This document shows, piece after piece, positions 1-20,010 of a stretch of DNA of 64,000 nucleotides. A program made the position numbers and the translations under genes. How positions within the stretch are numbered: position 1 is the first letter of the stretch; each line of letters starts with the position of its first letter. The notes under the pieces are model-generated. The model searched no databases, was not told the origin of the DNA, and worked only from the letters and a program-made list of their open reading frames with translations. Source of the stretch: Synaphobranchus kaupii (Eukaryota; Chordata; Actinopteri; Anguilliformes; Synaphobranchidae); NCBI GenBank assembly GCA_029718625.1, contig CM056380.1, positions 103,359,893-103,423,892 on the forward strand, read 5' to 3'.

Positions 1-166
1 AAGGCAAGGTCATATTTTGGTGGTGCAGTGTGCATTTTGAAGTCATAACCTCCAAGCTCCATACCCACAATTTCTCAAAAATGCATCCATTAAATGTAAA
101 GGACATAACATGACTGCTACTTTCTTGGCTAAACAAATCAATGTATTACTTTAATACGGTTTTGTA

Positions 167-172
167 TTTATT
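167..172 (-). promoter_or_regulatory. Candidate sgk2 polyadenylation signal
   Basis: AATAAA on the minus strand, about 310 bases beyond the sgk2 stop codon at 483-485. A second AATAAA lies a few tens of bases away, near 206. The stretch 170-482 would then be the 3' UTR. No other gene is seen in 1-482. Confidence 0.4.
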
Positions 173-482
173 AAGGTTTGAATGAAAGAATAATAAAGTT
201 ATGATTTTATTTTGGCTTATTCCACACTTAGTCTTCCAACATTCATTAGATATGGGGCTCCTCATGTTGAAAAAAAGTCAATGAAACTGGGAAAATTCAA
301 AACAAACTGATGCTCAATTTGCTTTTATATGCTTGCAAAGAAGGCAGATTAAAAGCTAGATGGATCATTACAGCTTTTTCACCCAGCGCATCTTCAAAAG
401 TGGGGCCAGTCTGGCCAAACGCCCAGTCTCTTAGCAGAAAGGGATTGACCTGAAGGATGTGGGTTGTGATGGTTAGGTTGCC

Positions 483-8705
<8,223 letters not shown>

Positions 8706-10754
8706 CTAATACGAGTCAGGAAATTGCCTTCAATTAAAATACCAACCATAAAAATCTCAAATCTCCTGGCTAAAGCTGCTGTAGGCATACGTTGTTTTGA
8801 CTTAACCTATTAAAACATCGAATTACATGCCCCCTAGTCGGCTTTAGAAAGAATTAGCCTGCCAGGGTATAGACTGTGTTTACACCTGCAGATGGGTTTT
8901 GTGTTGCGTAAAACAGAGTCAATGTACCAAAGAGCTCAGTAAACGAACTGATTCCCAAAACGACAGCTTCCTCGACTCTGGCCATCTGCATTTAGTCTAA
9001 CCATTTCGCCTTTCCAAAACTGACACCATTCAAACAATGCAGCCTATAGGCTCCTGTTTTTCCCTTCCTAACTGCCCTGACAGAGAAAAATACTGCACGA
9101 CGGATTTTTGTACCACGAAAGTACAAATTGACATAATAATAAAACGAGAACTATGCAAGTATTATTGTAACTATTTAAGAAATCTCACATAGCCTACCTT
9201 GAAACGACTGCGGAAGTTTTAGAGTAGGCTAGCCTACAACGTAAGCGGAATCTGCGTTCCAGTCCGTCTATCTAATCTTTTTCAAAGCGCAGGTCTAGAT
9301 TTATTACCGTCATATATTAGAGGTCAGACAGTACAAACCCTGTCAATTGCCTATAGGTACATTCTACGACTTAAAATAAATTAAACTCAGCGTTTACCAT
9401 CATGAGAACCACTGTAGGCTACAGATCACCTGCGAGCTGGTAATGACAGTTTTTAAAAGCCTAGGCTACGGTGTTTGAAAGAAATGTAAAGAACTGGAAA
9501 AATGAAAACGACAGGTCAAATAAGAAACAGAGCTCGTTAATTCCCTAGTCTAATTGGTGATTTAGACCAACCTGGTGATTTGATATCACTTGCAAAATCC
9601 CCATGCGATTTAGGCTAATATGTTAATTAGCCTGTATAATTTCCTTACAATCTATGCGGGTGTTTTGTTTGCTTTTAGGCTACCTTCGTAGCCTATGCCC
9701 AATATGTATCAGATAAACATTTCATAGGCCTATAGGCTACAGTACAGCTTGTACAAGTGCTTATCAGACCAACAAGTAGGCTATTCGATTAGACTATATG
9801 GCTCGCTAAAGTGGGAATGAATTGTTGTTCAGTAGCTATGGCAAAAGACAAATTTTACACTCACCTGGCAGCAAAAAAGATGTGTATAGCCTATAGGCTA
9901 ATCGGCGAAAAACAGTAGTAGCCTACGCATGCACAAACTGGCAAGACTGCAACTTATTGCGCTAGTGCCCTTAGGCCTATTCGATAAAACGTTGAGTCGT
10001 CTTAAACTATACAAATAAATAGCCTATTTCCGGATTACTGAGTTTTACAGTTGTCTCCACCAGATCAGATTATTAGCCAACAAGATTAGGTAAAATTATA
10101 AATATCTGCGCAAAATGAAAATTGTAGGCTGACTCTTCTACGCGAAACAGATTACATTTTTTATCCTTACACTAAGTCTCTTGGGAGCTACTCTTCTCGT
10201 GTCCTATCGTCCACACTAGGCTAGTGGACTGACATTTAGTTCAGTGACCGATTTGAGAGAGAAAAACGCCCGCACTGCACTGTTCATGGGAATGTGCAGG
10301 TGTTACGCGAGCCCCGAGCAACTTCAGCGGGACTGAAATTGTGGTGGGGAAAACATATCAGTATTTATTGCTACCTTGACACCCAGCTGACAACGTTAGC
10401 CACTATTGATAGTTCCATTTAAAAAAAAAAAAGATTACAGATCTTGTCTCCGGTCATAAATGAAGCTATCGACTGAATGATTGTCATCGCGACAAGTGTG
10501 CCGTTGGCACCTATAAATGAAAACAGCGTAGCCTATTTTACTTCTGCACCCTTTCCCCTCAAAGACGGATTATCCAGCTTTCATGTTCAATAGTCACCCC
10601 CCATCGTTTCCTGAATATTTGAAGAATGGATGGTTGGTGACAAGTATAGCCCGGCTACGTTTGACTACAGGTCTACGTTTGCGAGCCAAACCAGCATTGT
10701 TAATAATTTTATTATTATTTCTTATAATTTTGAAAAATAATTTTATCATTCATT

Positions 10755-10995
10755 TACTAACTTAAACACATGTGCTCAACAACCTAATTAGGAGCATGTT
10801 GATTCACCTCAGTCTTTAATTTCATCAGAAAATTTGGTTAGCCTACCTCTTTTTATGTAATTTTGTGCAATATAGCACAATAAGCAGTGTGAACATGGGA
10901 TTTTTATTCTTCATGACATGCATAGCTATTTCTGGCATAATGTGGCGCTTAAACATAGGCTACATAGGGGGTCCCGAGGTTGGGAACCACTACTT
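10755..10995. mobile_element. hAT-type MITE fragment (right half)
   Basis: The sequence parallels the right half of the complete element at 50047-50763. Shared blocks are CAACCTAATTAG, CTCAGTCTTTAATTT, TTGCAATATAGCACAA and a match over GGGATTTTATTCTTCATG. It ends in GAGGTTGGGAACCAC, resembling the family end GTTTGAGAACCAC. The left half and target duplication were not found. Confidence 0.6.
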
Positions 10996-13116
10996 TATCG
11001 AACTGAGGCTTACGCGTCTCCTGTTTCGAATAACTCCCATGCTCGAGGTGTAAGCGACTGAAATGAGTCGGTGTCGTTACTGTTAATATAGTCACGTCGC
11101 AAAATGTTCTTGTTCTGCATCATTAATACTCAGTTCTTTGCAAAGGACAGACTCTTCTGAAAGTGGTGGTGCAGAGTCAATCATTAACAGTGGGTAAAAG
11201 GATTTCGACACAAACTAAACTTTTTTTTTTAAATCAGTACATGCGCAGTTGCTCTATGGTCTACATATCACCTGAAGGTATGATTTTTTACAATGTTCCG
11301 TGGAGGACTGGTACATTTTGCGGTGACTGGAAAGTTTTTTTTACAAAGGTGTGTGCGTGTTTTTTACGGGTTGGGTTGAATAGGGTAATTAGAGTTGAGA
11401 GTGAATTTGACCTTAATGTGTCCCAAAATTAATCTCTGGAGATTAAATACACTTCACAAAAAACGTTTAAATAAAAAATAAAAAAACTTCTTACGCAGTT
11501 TAATATTATTCGGATGACTGCTCCTAAAGATTGTCCCGGTGCCATAGCCTACTCCGCAAACTCAATCTTACTTATGATAGTCTCACGATCTGTACCAATT
11601 TATATCAATTCAATACAGGCTCCCATTAAGTGCTTAGTGGAAATCAATTTCAAAAGGTGTTTAATGATGCTCAATTTATTTAACAAACATTGCATGACTT
11701 ACATGATTTGGAAGCACACTAGACTCCCTAACCTAGAATTTAGCAATCCCTTCCTTGTATTAGTTTAATTGCCAATTTATGCACGTTTCTTTCTTCGGCA
11801 GTCCTTCGGTTGTCTTTCCATCCTTAGACGTAATTGTGACAACTATATTGTCTAAAGTTCGGGTAGAAGTCTTTTCTAAAACAAAAGGCTTAGGCCAGTT
11901 ACTTCCATTGTAAGGCTGAAGGAAGTTTAGCTTGCACCTGTCGTAGTTCAAGCTATTTTTTTTGACCGATTCAATGCTGTAGCAATGCATTGATCCAAAC
12001 AAGTATCACACTGCAGTAGAACTACAAACGTTCGATCATTTAAATCACAAAATTTCTGAAACTGAGTACTGCGTATCTGATGTTGAACAAGCACTGTGTA
12101 GTAGCCAGTGTTTATACCACTGTAAACGTAGCATGTAATAACTGAAATATACAGACTAAATTACCTACCTCAATATGCTTCCATGGAAATGTTATCCTTG
12201 GAAATTCTAGAAGTGGAAAGTCCAGCGGTCAGAAAGCAAAAGTCCTGCCATGTATTTCTTCCCCACCCCACCCCACCCAGGTGATTTCACGAATTAGTTC
12301 TACCTTCTGGTTGAAGAACTGTGGTAATTAGCAAATCCAGGTGATTGGGACAAAATACTGGCCTTTCTTCTGAACCTGGGGTGGATGTTTTGTTTTTTTG
12401 CAGGAACACTACAGGTACCAAGACCGGTTAAAGATTGAAGCACTTTTTCCTGTATGTATTCCAGAGAAACTTGGACAGCTTCTGGAATCACATCACGTTC
12501 CCATGGTTGGACATTCTCACCATTCACTCAAGTATTGTACAGCAACACAGCTTTCACTACACACAGCCAAATCACGATGCCATTGTTTCTTTGCCAGGTA
12601 TACCTGGAAGGACTTTCTTAACAATGACTACCAGCTCAAATTCAGATGTATCGTGATTATTTGAGCAGATATTTTACACATGAAGTTGGACAAACTAGCC
12701 AAGCACAAAATGTGACCATTTCCTGCTTATTGCCATCAAATAGGGAATTATACAAATTTGTGTATCATGCAAAAAAAAACTGGCACTGGATTAAAATGAA
12801 GTCTGGAAAATGTCAACCACTTCAGCTGCATTTTCCTGTACGATTCAACAGTCCCACCTTTTGCGGTTATCATGCCTCATATTAAGAGGGCTTGAATTGT
12901 GCTGAGGACGCAGGAGATAAGGCAGCACGTTCTCAATAGCTGCCTAACAGACAAGGTTCACAGTAATAAATGCCATTTATAGGACCTCTAAGATTCAACC
13001 TGTTAAAAGGTATGGAGAAAAACATTTGAGCAGACTTGTTTATGACAGTATAGGTAACTTCTGTATAAGCTAAATCAGGCCATACAGGAATATACAAGAT
13101 TATGGTGCCCTGAAAT

Positions 13117-13136
13117 GGGGGGGGGGGGGGGGGGGG
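13117..13136. repeat. Poly-G homopolymer (20 G)
   Basis: An uninterrupted G tract just downstream of srsf6. The assembled length is likely to be inexact. Confidence 0.9.
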
Positions 13137-13139
13137 CAT

Positions 13140-13193
13140 TATTAAAGGGAATTTTATTAAAGTGCATTTTTTGTATAAAAATTCCCTTTAATA
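13140..13193. other. 16-bp hairpin downstream of srsf6
   Basis: The arms TATTAAAGGGAATTTT (13140-13155) and its exact complement (13178-13193) enclose a 22-base loop. The hairpin starts four bases after the poly-G tract, beyond the srsf6 polyadenylation signal. It could be the remnant of a small inverted-repeat element. Confidence 0.8.
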
Positions 13194-13369
13194 AAAGCTG
13201 AGAATCCACACTTTACCACATGTAAATAGATTGATTATAAATGAAAATTTGTGGAGTAGAGCCAAATCAAGGGGGAGAAAAATTATAAAAAATAAAATCG
13301 GTTCCAATCATTATGGAGGGCACTATGTTCTCAGGCCAGATTCATGCAGGGAATACTGTAAGACACTAC

Positions 13370-14340
13370 AACTAGCAATTAACCAAGTATGTTTATTAAA
13401 CTCATAAAATGTTACAAATTAAAGCGAACAAAAAACTGAAGACATTTCTTTAAAATCCATTATAAACTCACTGCGTTCTGCCCAGCAAAATAATAATCTA
13501 CACATTTCTCATAATAGCACTGAAAACAGCAATGAAAGGTTGACATGCTTTTTACATGGTTATACACTTTGTCAATTAAGTGATTTGTGTACACGGTAGC
13601 CATTCCCAATTATCAATGGCCAAAGTGCAGAACTTATTTTTAAATCTTTCTGCGTTCAGACAATCAAGGATTGCCTCCTCTTGACATGTCATATCTAACA
13701 TTAAAAAAAAGGAATCTAAGGAAGCAAAAACTACTGTACACTAAACATTTTCAAATAAAGCATCTGCAACAGACACCAGAAACCTAAGGCATCTTATTTG
13801 ATAGGGTACACATTACCTGAACAGAATTTCAACTAAGATAACCAAACAAAGAAATGTTTGTCATCACATCATGGTTTACTGGGAAATCAATTTTGCTTTT
13901 AGATGCCTTAATGAGGGGGACCAAGAACCCTATAATACTACTGGTGTCCCACAAGACAGGACCCTGAGAGCAGTCAGCCGAGAGGGACACCCGCAAAAAA
14001 ACAAAGTAAAACAGAAAAGCAAACCAGCAAGCCAGGCATTCTCAATATGAAAATGTAGAGAATCTCAGAATATACAAAATTTAATCAACAGTTCCTTGTG
14101 TATCCACGATTTTGAGCAACGCACCAACTTATAGCCCGGTCTTCTCATGCAAAGTTCAAAATATTTAAGGATTTTTCAATATTCAGTAGAAAACACAGCT
14201 TCAGTACCAAGTGCTTTGAGAAAAGACTAAATTAAGACTGATCAAATCTTGGGAGCACCAACCGATCAGTGAAAACCAATTTGAAACCACTTCTTATTGA
14301 TTGGAATAGCTCTGCTAAGCTGGGTACTGAGCACAGGGTC
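13370..14340 (-). promoter_or_regulatory. srsf6: srsf6 3' UTR with polyadenylation signal
   Basis: This is the stretch after the srsf6 stop codon (14341-14343). AATAAA on the minus strand at 13392-13397, followed on that strand by CATACTTGG, gives a likely transcript end near 13370. No open frame of note occurs in it, which fits the long 3' UTRs known for SR-protein genes. The exact cleavage site is inferred. Confidence 0.6.
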
Positions 14341-17300
14341 TTAGTCCTGGGAGGCCGATCTGGAGCGGGAGCGGGAGCGGGACTTCGAGCGTGACGGAGA
14401 ATGGGAGGGAGAGCGTTTGGCGGGGGACGTTGAGTGACGACTGTCGCCCTGCGGCGATGGGGAACGGGAGGCGGACTTGGCACGCTCTCCCTTCCCGTTC
14501 TCCATGGGGGACGGGGAGCGGCTGTGGGACTTCTTGCCGACGGACTTCTCCTTGGACCGGCTGCGGGAGTCGCGGTCGGACTTTGCTTTTGAGCGGCTCT
14601 TGGACCGGGACTTGCGGTTGTCAGAGCGTGAGCGAGACTTGTGGCTGGTGGAGCGACTGCGAGACTTCCGGTCGCGGGAGCGGGAACGTGACTTCCCGTT
14701 GCCAGAGCGAGAGCGCGACTTGTGGGCGGGGGACTTGGAACGGGACCGGCGCCCGGATTGGGAGCGGCGCTTGCTACGAGAGCGGGACCTGTGGATTCAG
14801 AACGACAGGCTCAGAACGTTCCATTCTCACACTGAGCTGCAACCGATTCAAAAGAAGGCATATGACAAACGGCCCACGACACCAGAAAGATGAGTCTTTA
14901 CCGTGAATGGGATCGGGAGTTGCTACGGGATTGGCTGCTCCTGCGACTCCTGCTGCGGGAACGCCGCCTGCTCCGGGACCTGCGGCACAGGAAGAACGTG
15001 GTCAGAATCTCCTCATCTACAACCCCACACAAACGCACGCACCACTATCCTATAGCACGCATCCAGGTACCACAAACGGATGAACAGCGACTGGGGCAGA
15101 TTAACATTTTGACATTTACATTGAAGCAGATGCTCTTTTGCAGAGCGACTTAAAACAAATGACACATTTAAATGCAGAATTGGTTGTCCTTGCATTAGGA
15201 GGTTATGTTGAGGGAGCGGCGGAGATGTTGGGGTGCAGGGTGAGGAAGAGCGGCGGAGATGTTGGGGTGCAGGGTGAGGGAGAGCTGCGGAGATGTTGGG
15301 GTGCAGGGTGAGGGAGAGCGGCGGAGATGTTGGGGTGCAGGGTGAGGGGTAAAGTGAGGTCGGCGCTCACCGGGACCGGCTGCCAGAGTAGGAACGGCGC
15401 CGGCGTGGCTTGTCCTCCACAAGGCGGATCTTCCTGCCGTTAATGTCGGCGCCGTCCAGCTCGTCCAGGGCTCTCCTCATATCCGAGGAGGAGCGGAACT
15501 CGATGACGCCCTCGTTGGTTCGTTCCTTGTGGGCATCGGCATACGTCACCTCCCCCGCTTGACGCATAAAGTCCTGCGCATAGAACAAAATTTGTCATCA
15601 AATGGAAAGACGGCAAACGATACAGCCCAACTGACAGCGTTTAAAAAAAAAAAAATAATAAAGTGGAACCAAGTTAATTGTGTCCCATGCTCTCCAACTG
15701 CTAGCAAACCATACCGTTAAGAGCTGCCAAATTTGGGAAGAAAGTTGACAGGGTGTCAATAGCATGCTAGCTTAGATAAATATCTACTAATCATTTTGAC
15801 ATGAATAACATTCATCCAAAAATGTTTGCTTAAAAAAAGTATTATGCCCAATTGTTCAGAAAATGACAGTACTAGTCTGAAGAGCCAAGCGTAAAACATG
15901 GCAACAAGTCTATTTCTTTCAATTTACACCTTTAACTGTTAAGATATTGGCTCCTTGGCAGTTTTTTTTTCTTCTCAGTGTGATCAGGTTGAGCCAGTGG
16001 CACATTCCATTTCAATCATGTTGTAAAACTTTATTCAATGTACATGTCCATCTTGACAATGGCGGGCTGAATATGTGCAGACTGGGCCCCTGGAGCTCAC
16101 CTTGAGGTCCTGCCAGCTGCAGCGACTGGAGAGGTTCTCCACAATGAGACGATACTCTGTGCGGACAGGCGGCCCGTACTTATCCCTGCCAGTACGGCTT
16201 CTGCTGCTGTAACCACTACTACCTTTAAACAACACGAGAGGAGACAAGTCAGCATGGCAGAGTGACATTCTCCACAAGGGGGGGAAAACAATGGGCGGTG
16301 AAAAATAAAGGAAGGCGCTAAAGTTAGCAGGATTGGGCTTTTTTTGTTTTTTGTTTGTTTGTGTGGCTCTGGTCCATGGCTAGTAGTCCCTGTGGACTCA
16401 TTTGACCAGGACGTTTCAGCATTAGGCCACCTTCTCCGTCAAAACTCAATTCTGAAGAGTAATTATTGTAGCATGGAAGCCTTGGCAGAAATATTAGACC
16501 ATCTCCAAGTCAATTACCAGCTGTGGACTATAGTCAACAGTAAGATGATCTCTGGGAAATACTTGCATTCCTGTTCTTCGCTCAAGCCAAACGGCAGCAA
16601 TGCTTGCTTCTCAGTTTGAGATTAGCACACCTGTGTAACGAGCCAGATAATTCACAAATGTGACAGATCATTTAATATTTAGTCACTTCAGTGAACGCAG
16701 AGTCTACTTCTAGAAGAACAAACAGGTAAGCATTTTCCACACAATTGTCAAGTTGTTGTGAAAAATAAATTAAAAAAATAAAAAATAAAAAAATGTGAAA
16801 CTACCAACACGGCATTAGTTGCTTACAAAGCTTTACCACTGCCTGTCTAATTACAGCAAAACACAGCAATTGAAGCCGACTGCTCTTTTACACAGCAGAT
16901 TAGATGGTGGCTTTAACCTCTCCATTATTTCTTTCAACATAAAAACCAATGGGATTCCTCACCATCACCCTGGTCTATTCGCAAAAGGTTGCTGTCATCA
17001 TGGCTTCCGGTTAGGTCAGCCAAAGGGTCAAAGGGCAAACGTCACACACACATTGTAAGGTGAAAGCCAAGGCCAAACGGGACAGGCAGTCATCTTAGCC
17101 TCAATGGACTCGGACTCAGCCTCAGCCCGCACTGGACTCTTTCAAATTGAAACATCAAGGACTTTGTTAATGTTGAATTCAAATGGTATATAAACATTGC
17201 ATCTTAACAAGTCATATCCACCTGCGATTTACGTGACAGCTGTGCTCATTTCGTATTCTCGGTGACTAGGCAATGGCTAGGCAACAAATAGGAACCCGGA

Positions 17301-19810
17301 TGGAGAATTTCAAGCACAATATAGTAAATTGGTACACACTACAAATGTGCGCCACGGGTGAAGTCAACACAGCTGCCAAGTACACACACTTAACCTAACA
17401 TTTAACCATCCCACCCCACCCTCCCACACTAATACAGTCCAATCCTGGTCCATATGGGCAGCCACAACATGGCTGCCTCCTCATCACCCATGCAGGAAAC
17501 CACTGTGTAATTTATGGCAGGAAGTTGGGGGAAAAAAGTCCTGGCCTGGCAAATTCTTCCACACCTTCTGAATTCCTGTAAAAATAACCTCCTACACATG
17601 ACCTATGCGACTTGACCAAAACATGCCAGTCTGAGGGGGGGAAAAAAATAATTCAGACTTCTGACCAGCACACTTTCCTAGTTTGGTTTACAGATCGTTT
17701 CACTGGACCTTACCATTGTACATGGTACAGTGTGTATGGAGAAAATTAGATCTGTTCTCAAACCGCAGGATAAATGAAGGAGATACTTTCTGGCATTAGA
17801 CATGCCAAAGTAATATCCACAGCTAAAACGACACTACGCTGCCATTTTCCTTATGGCTGAGACTGTACTGCAAGCACAACAGCAGACACAGAAAGGTTTA
17901 TATTCTATAAACGGCTGATGAACACATGCAAGGGAATTGAAGATTCCCAAGGTAAGTGTATATAGGAAGGTAAAGAAAATCCCTTGCACGTCTCATCTCT
18001 AAACCTTAGGAACAAGATGGGAGGGAAAAACTTTACGTTACTATTTTCTAGTAGTAGACTGCACTTACTGCGGCCGCCTCCCCCATAACCCCCACCGCCG
18101 CCGCCGCCGCCGCCTCCGCCTCCGCCTCCGCCTATGCCTCCGCCTACGCCTCCGCCTCCACGTCCACCGCCGTCGCCGCCACCGTATCCATCTCGGTCCC
18201 GCCGTGGTCCCCGGGCATGCTCGACAATGACTCGCTCGCCACATAACTCCTTGCCATTCAGCTCATACACTGCATCATCTGCATCGCGAGTGTCCTCAAA
18301 CTCCACAAAGCCATACCTGGAGGAAAAAAGTATCAGAACCGATCAATCATGGAAATGCAGACAACTGACAAAACAGTCACATAGAATGACAATGCACAAA
18401 ATATACATTTGATCAGCCAGGATTTAAGGTACAGGTAACACCTTGTCAACTCAAACAGCTGTATAAAATGAAGAATTATGCTTTAAATCAAGAAAAAAAA
18501 CAAGAAAGAGTTCCCCTGGTGGGGCTAAAGATTTGGTACTTAACAGATAATTTTAGGCAAAAAGTACCGAAAATTGGCACCGGATACTTTTTCGATACTT
18601 GGACAGTTTTCGGACAGAATTCGGTCGGTGCTCAAGTATTGATGTTCGATACCCAGCCTTACACACATTGCGTACAAAAGTTGCTAAATAAACATCGAAC
18701 ATACAGTAACGTTAAGTTACTGCGAATCAACACGACAACGTTTATAAATCAATCTAGCATAAGCCAACAATCCCATTGATGTCTCGGCAAACATCACATG
18801 GCGGTACTGGTGATGGTCAAAGGCCGTTCTTGTTAGGCCATCATTGGCCAAGGCCAACCAGCATAAGCAGACTAACGTTAGATACAAGTTGTACACAAAA
18901 ACAATGAAGTTACCCAACATGTGACGTTAGTTGCAAAGTCATTCCGCTAAATAAAAGTAATTCCAATCTCTTTGAACAACGGCTGGATTAACGCTACTGG
19001 TTAATCAACGTTAGGTGGTATATAAATACAACACGCTCAATCAACTAGGGTTTAAAGTAATCTGTAAATTTTTTAAAATTCAGCTAACGTTAGCTGGATT
19101 TCCAGTGTCTCAAAACCCCCCACTTTCAGCAGTATTTGTTGTTCTTGTCCCTCTAATTCAGTCCCAGTTTGCCAGCACAGCGCAGCCAACTTTCCACACA
19201 TGTTCTCTGACCCGATTACACAGCCATCGATATTAGGAAGCCAACTATTGATGCAACTCAACGTTTTAGCGTTGAAATGCACTCAAATTGGCTACTGCCA
19301 TCAAACTGTTCATGACTAGGATTGTATTGTCTAAGTCGACCATGTACAATTGGACCGAAAGCTATATTCAAACAAAGCACAAGGTTCCGAAATGCTGGCC
19401 CCCACCACCATCTAGCGAGCACTACAGTACTGCTGTCCCAGACCTTTTCCGCAGCGGCCATTTTGTCCACGCGGCAATGTGACTAGCCTGCTCGCATCAA
19501 TATAACGTTACCAAGTTTACCTACATAAGCAACGATCATTAACATGGAGCCATACTCGTAAAACCAGACACGATCGGTTAGCTTATTGATTTCCGTATTT
19601 TGCGTTTATTTTTTTCTAAATTACAAATGTTAGCTAGCAAACAAACGCTGGCTAACTGTTAGCTAGTTGTGCTGGCTATAACACTGTTCGTGGTCGGCCT
19701 TACCCATTTTTCAAGTCGACTTCTAAAAGCTTGCCATAGCCGCTGAAGAACCTCTGGATGTCCTTCTCCCGGACATGATAGCTCAGTCTGCCGATGTAGA
19801 CGCGGGGCAT
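14341..19810 (-). CDS. srsf6: Serine/arginine-rich splicing factor 6 (SRSF6), 6 coding exons
   Basis: This nuclear SR protein binds exonic enhancers and recruits the spliceosome. Coding exons in order are 19704-19810, 18069-18316, 16101-16222, 15371-15573, 14902-14979 and 14341-14788. All borders and phases agree, giving 401 residues. RRM1 ([13 protein letters not shown]... to VIVEHARG) covers about residues 1-72. A glycine-rich hinge with a run of 15 Gly covers about 80-118. RRM2 spans about 141-215 and contains the SR-family invariant heptapeptide SWQDLKD (154-160). A long RS domain of Arg-Ser dipeptides runs to the end (SASQD). The start is the first ATG of the RRM1 exon and matches the usual MPRVYIG start of the family. 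The human protein is about 344 residues; the extra length is in the hinge and RS domain. I prefer SRSF6 to SRSF4/5 from the RRM2 wording ([20 protein letters not shown]) and from synteny with sgk2. Confidence 0.93.
15105..15152 (-). repeat. SINE/LINE 3'-tail fragment in an srsf6 intron
   Basis: Read on the minus strand it gives TAAGTCGCTCTGCAAAAGAG and then CATCTGCTTCAATGTAAATGT. This resembles the tail of the SINEs at 31755-31950 and 35580-35815. The tRNA-like head is missing. It lies 32 bases or more downstream of the 203-bp RRM2 exon. Confidence 0.6.
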
Positions 19811-20010
19811 GTCGTCGATTTCCCTGTCCTGTTTTAGTGACAATGTTCGTTATGCAAGAAACAGGCTTCAGCACACGCCACCTTGCTCTCGCATGAAGGA
19901 TCTACAGAAATGACGGTATACAGTATTTATATCGTAACGTCACGCTGCGCAGTGACATCTCTTCCGGCCTCCGCCTCCGCCTCCGCCTCCGCCTCCTCCT
20001 CCACTTAATG
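19811..20010 (-). promoter_or_regulatory. Candidate srsf6 5' UTR and core promoter
   Basis: The region lies immediately upstream of the srsf6 ATG and is more GC-rich than the surrounding sequence. It holds an ETS-like CCGGAAG (19961-19967, minus), a CRE-like TGACGTTA (19935-19942, minus) and an array of CCTCCG hexamers from about 19970 to 20000. These motifs suit a housekeeping promoter, but the transcription start is not determined. Confidence 0.4.

Larger units (their letters stand above)
8706..13369. other. sgk2 5' flank and intergenic spacer
   Basis: No conserved coding exon was recognised between the first coding exon of sgk2 and the 3' end of srsf6. The sgk2 promoter and any 5' non-coding exons must lie somewhere here, but I could not place them. 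Open frames at 11760-12002 and 12300-12527 (minus) look protein-like in places but match no family I know. The stretch is AT-rich with many short TAGCCTA/TAGGCTA words. A C-rich tract (CCCCA)n lies near 12265-12290. Confidence 0.5.

Noticed and set aside
12300..12527. Minus-strand frame of 75 codons with protein-like composition
   Set aside because: No recognised domain, no clear splice sites and no neighbouring exon; not enough to call a gene.
14391..14906. Long plus-strand open frames opposite the srsf6 last exon
   Set aside because: They are the complement of Arg-Ser codons. The minus strand is the conserved coding one, with splice sites in phase.
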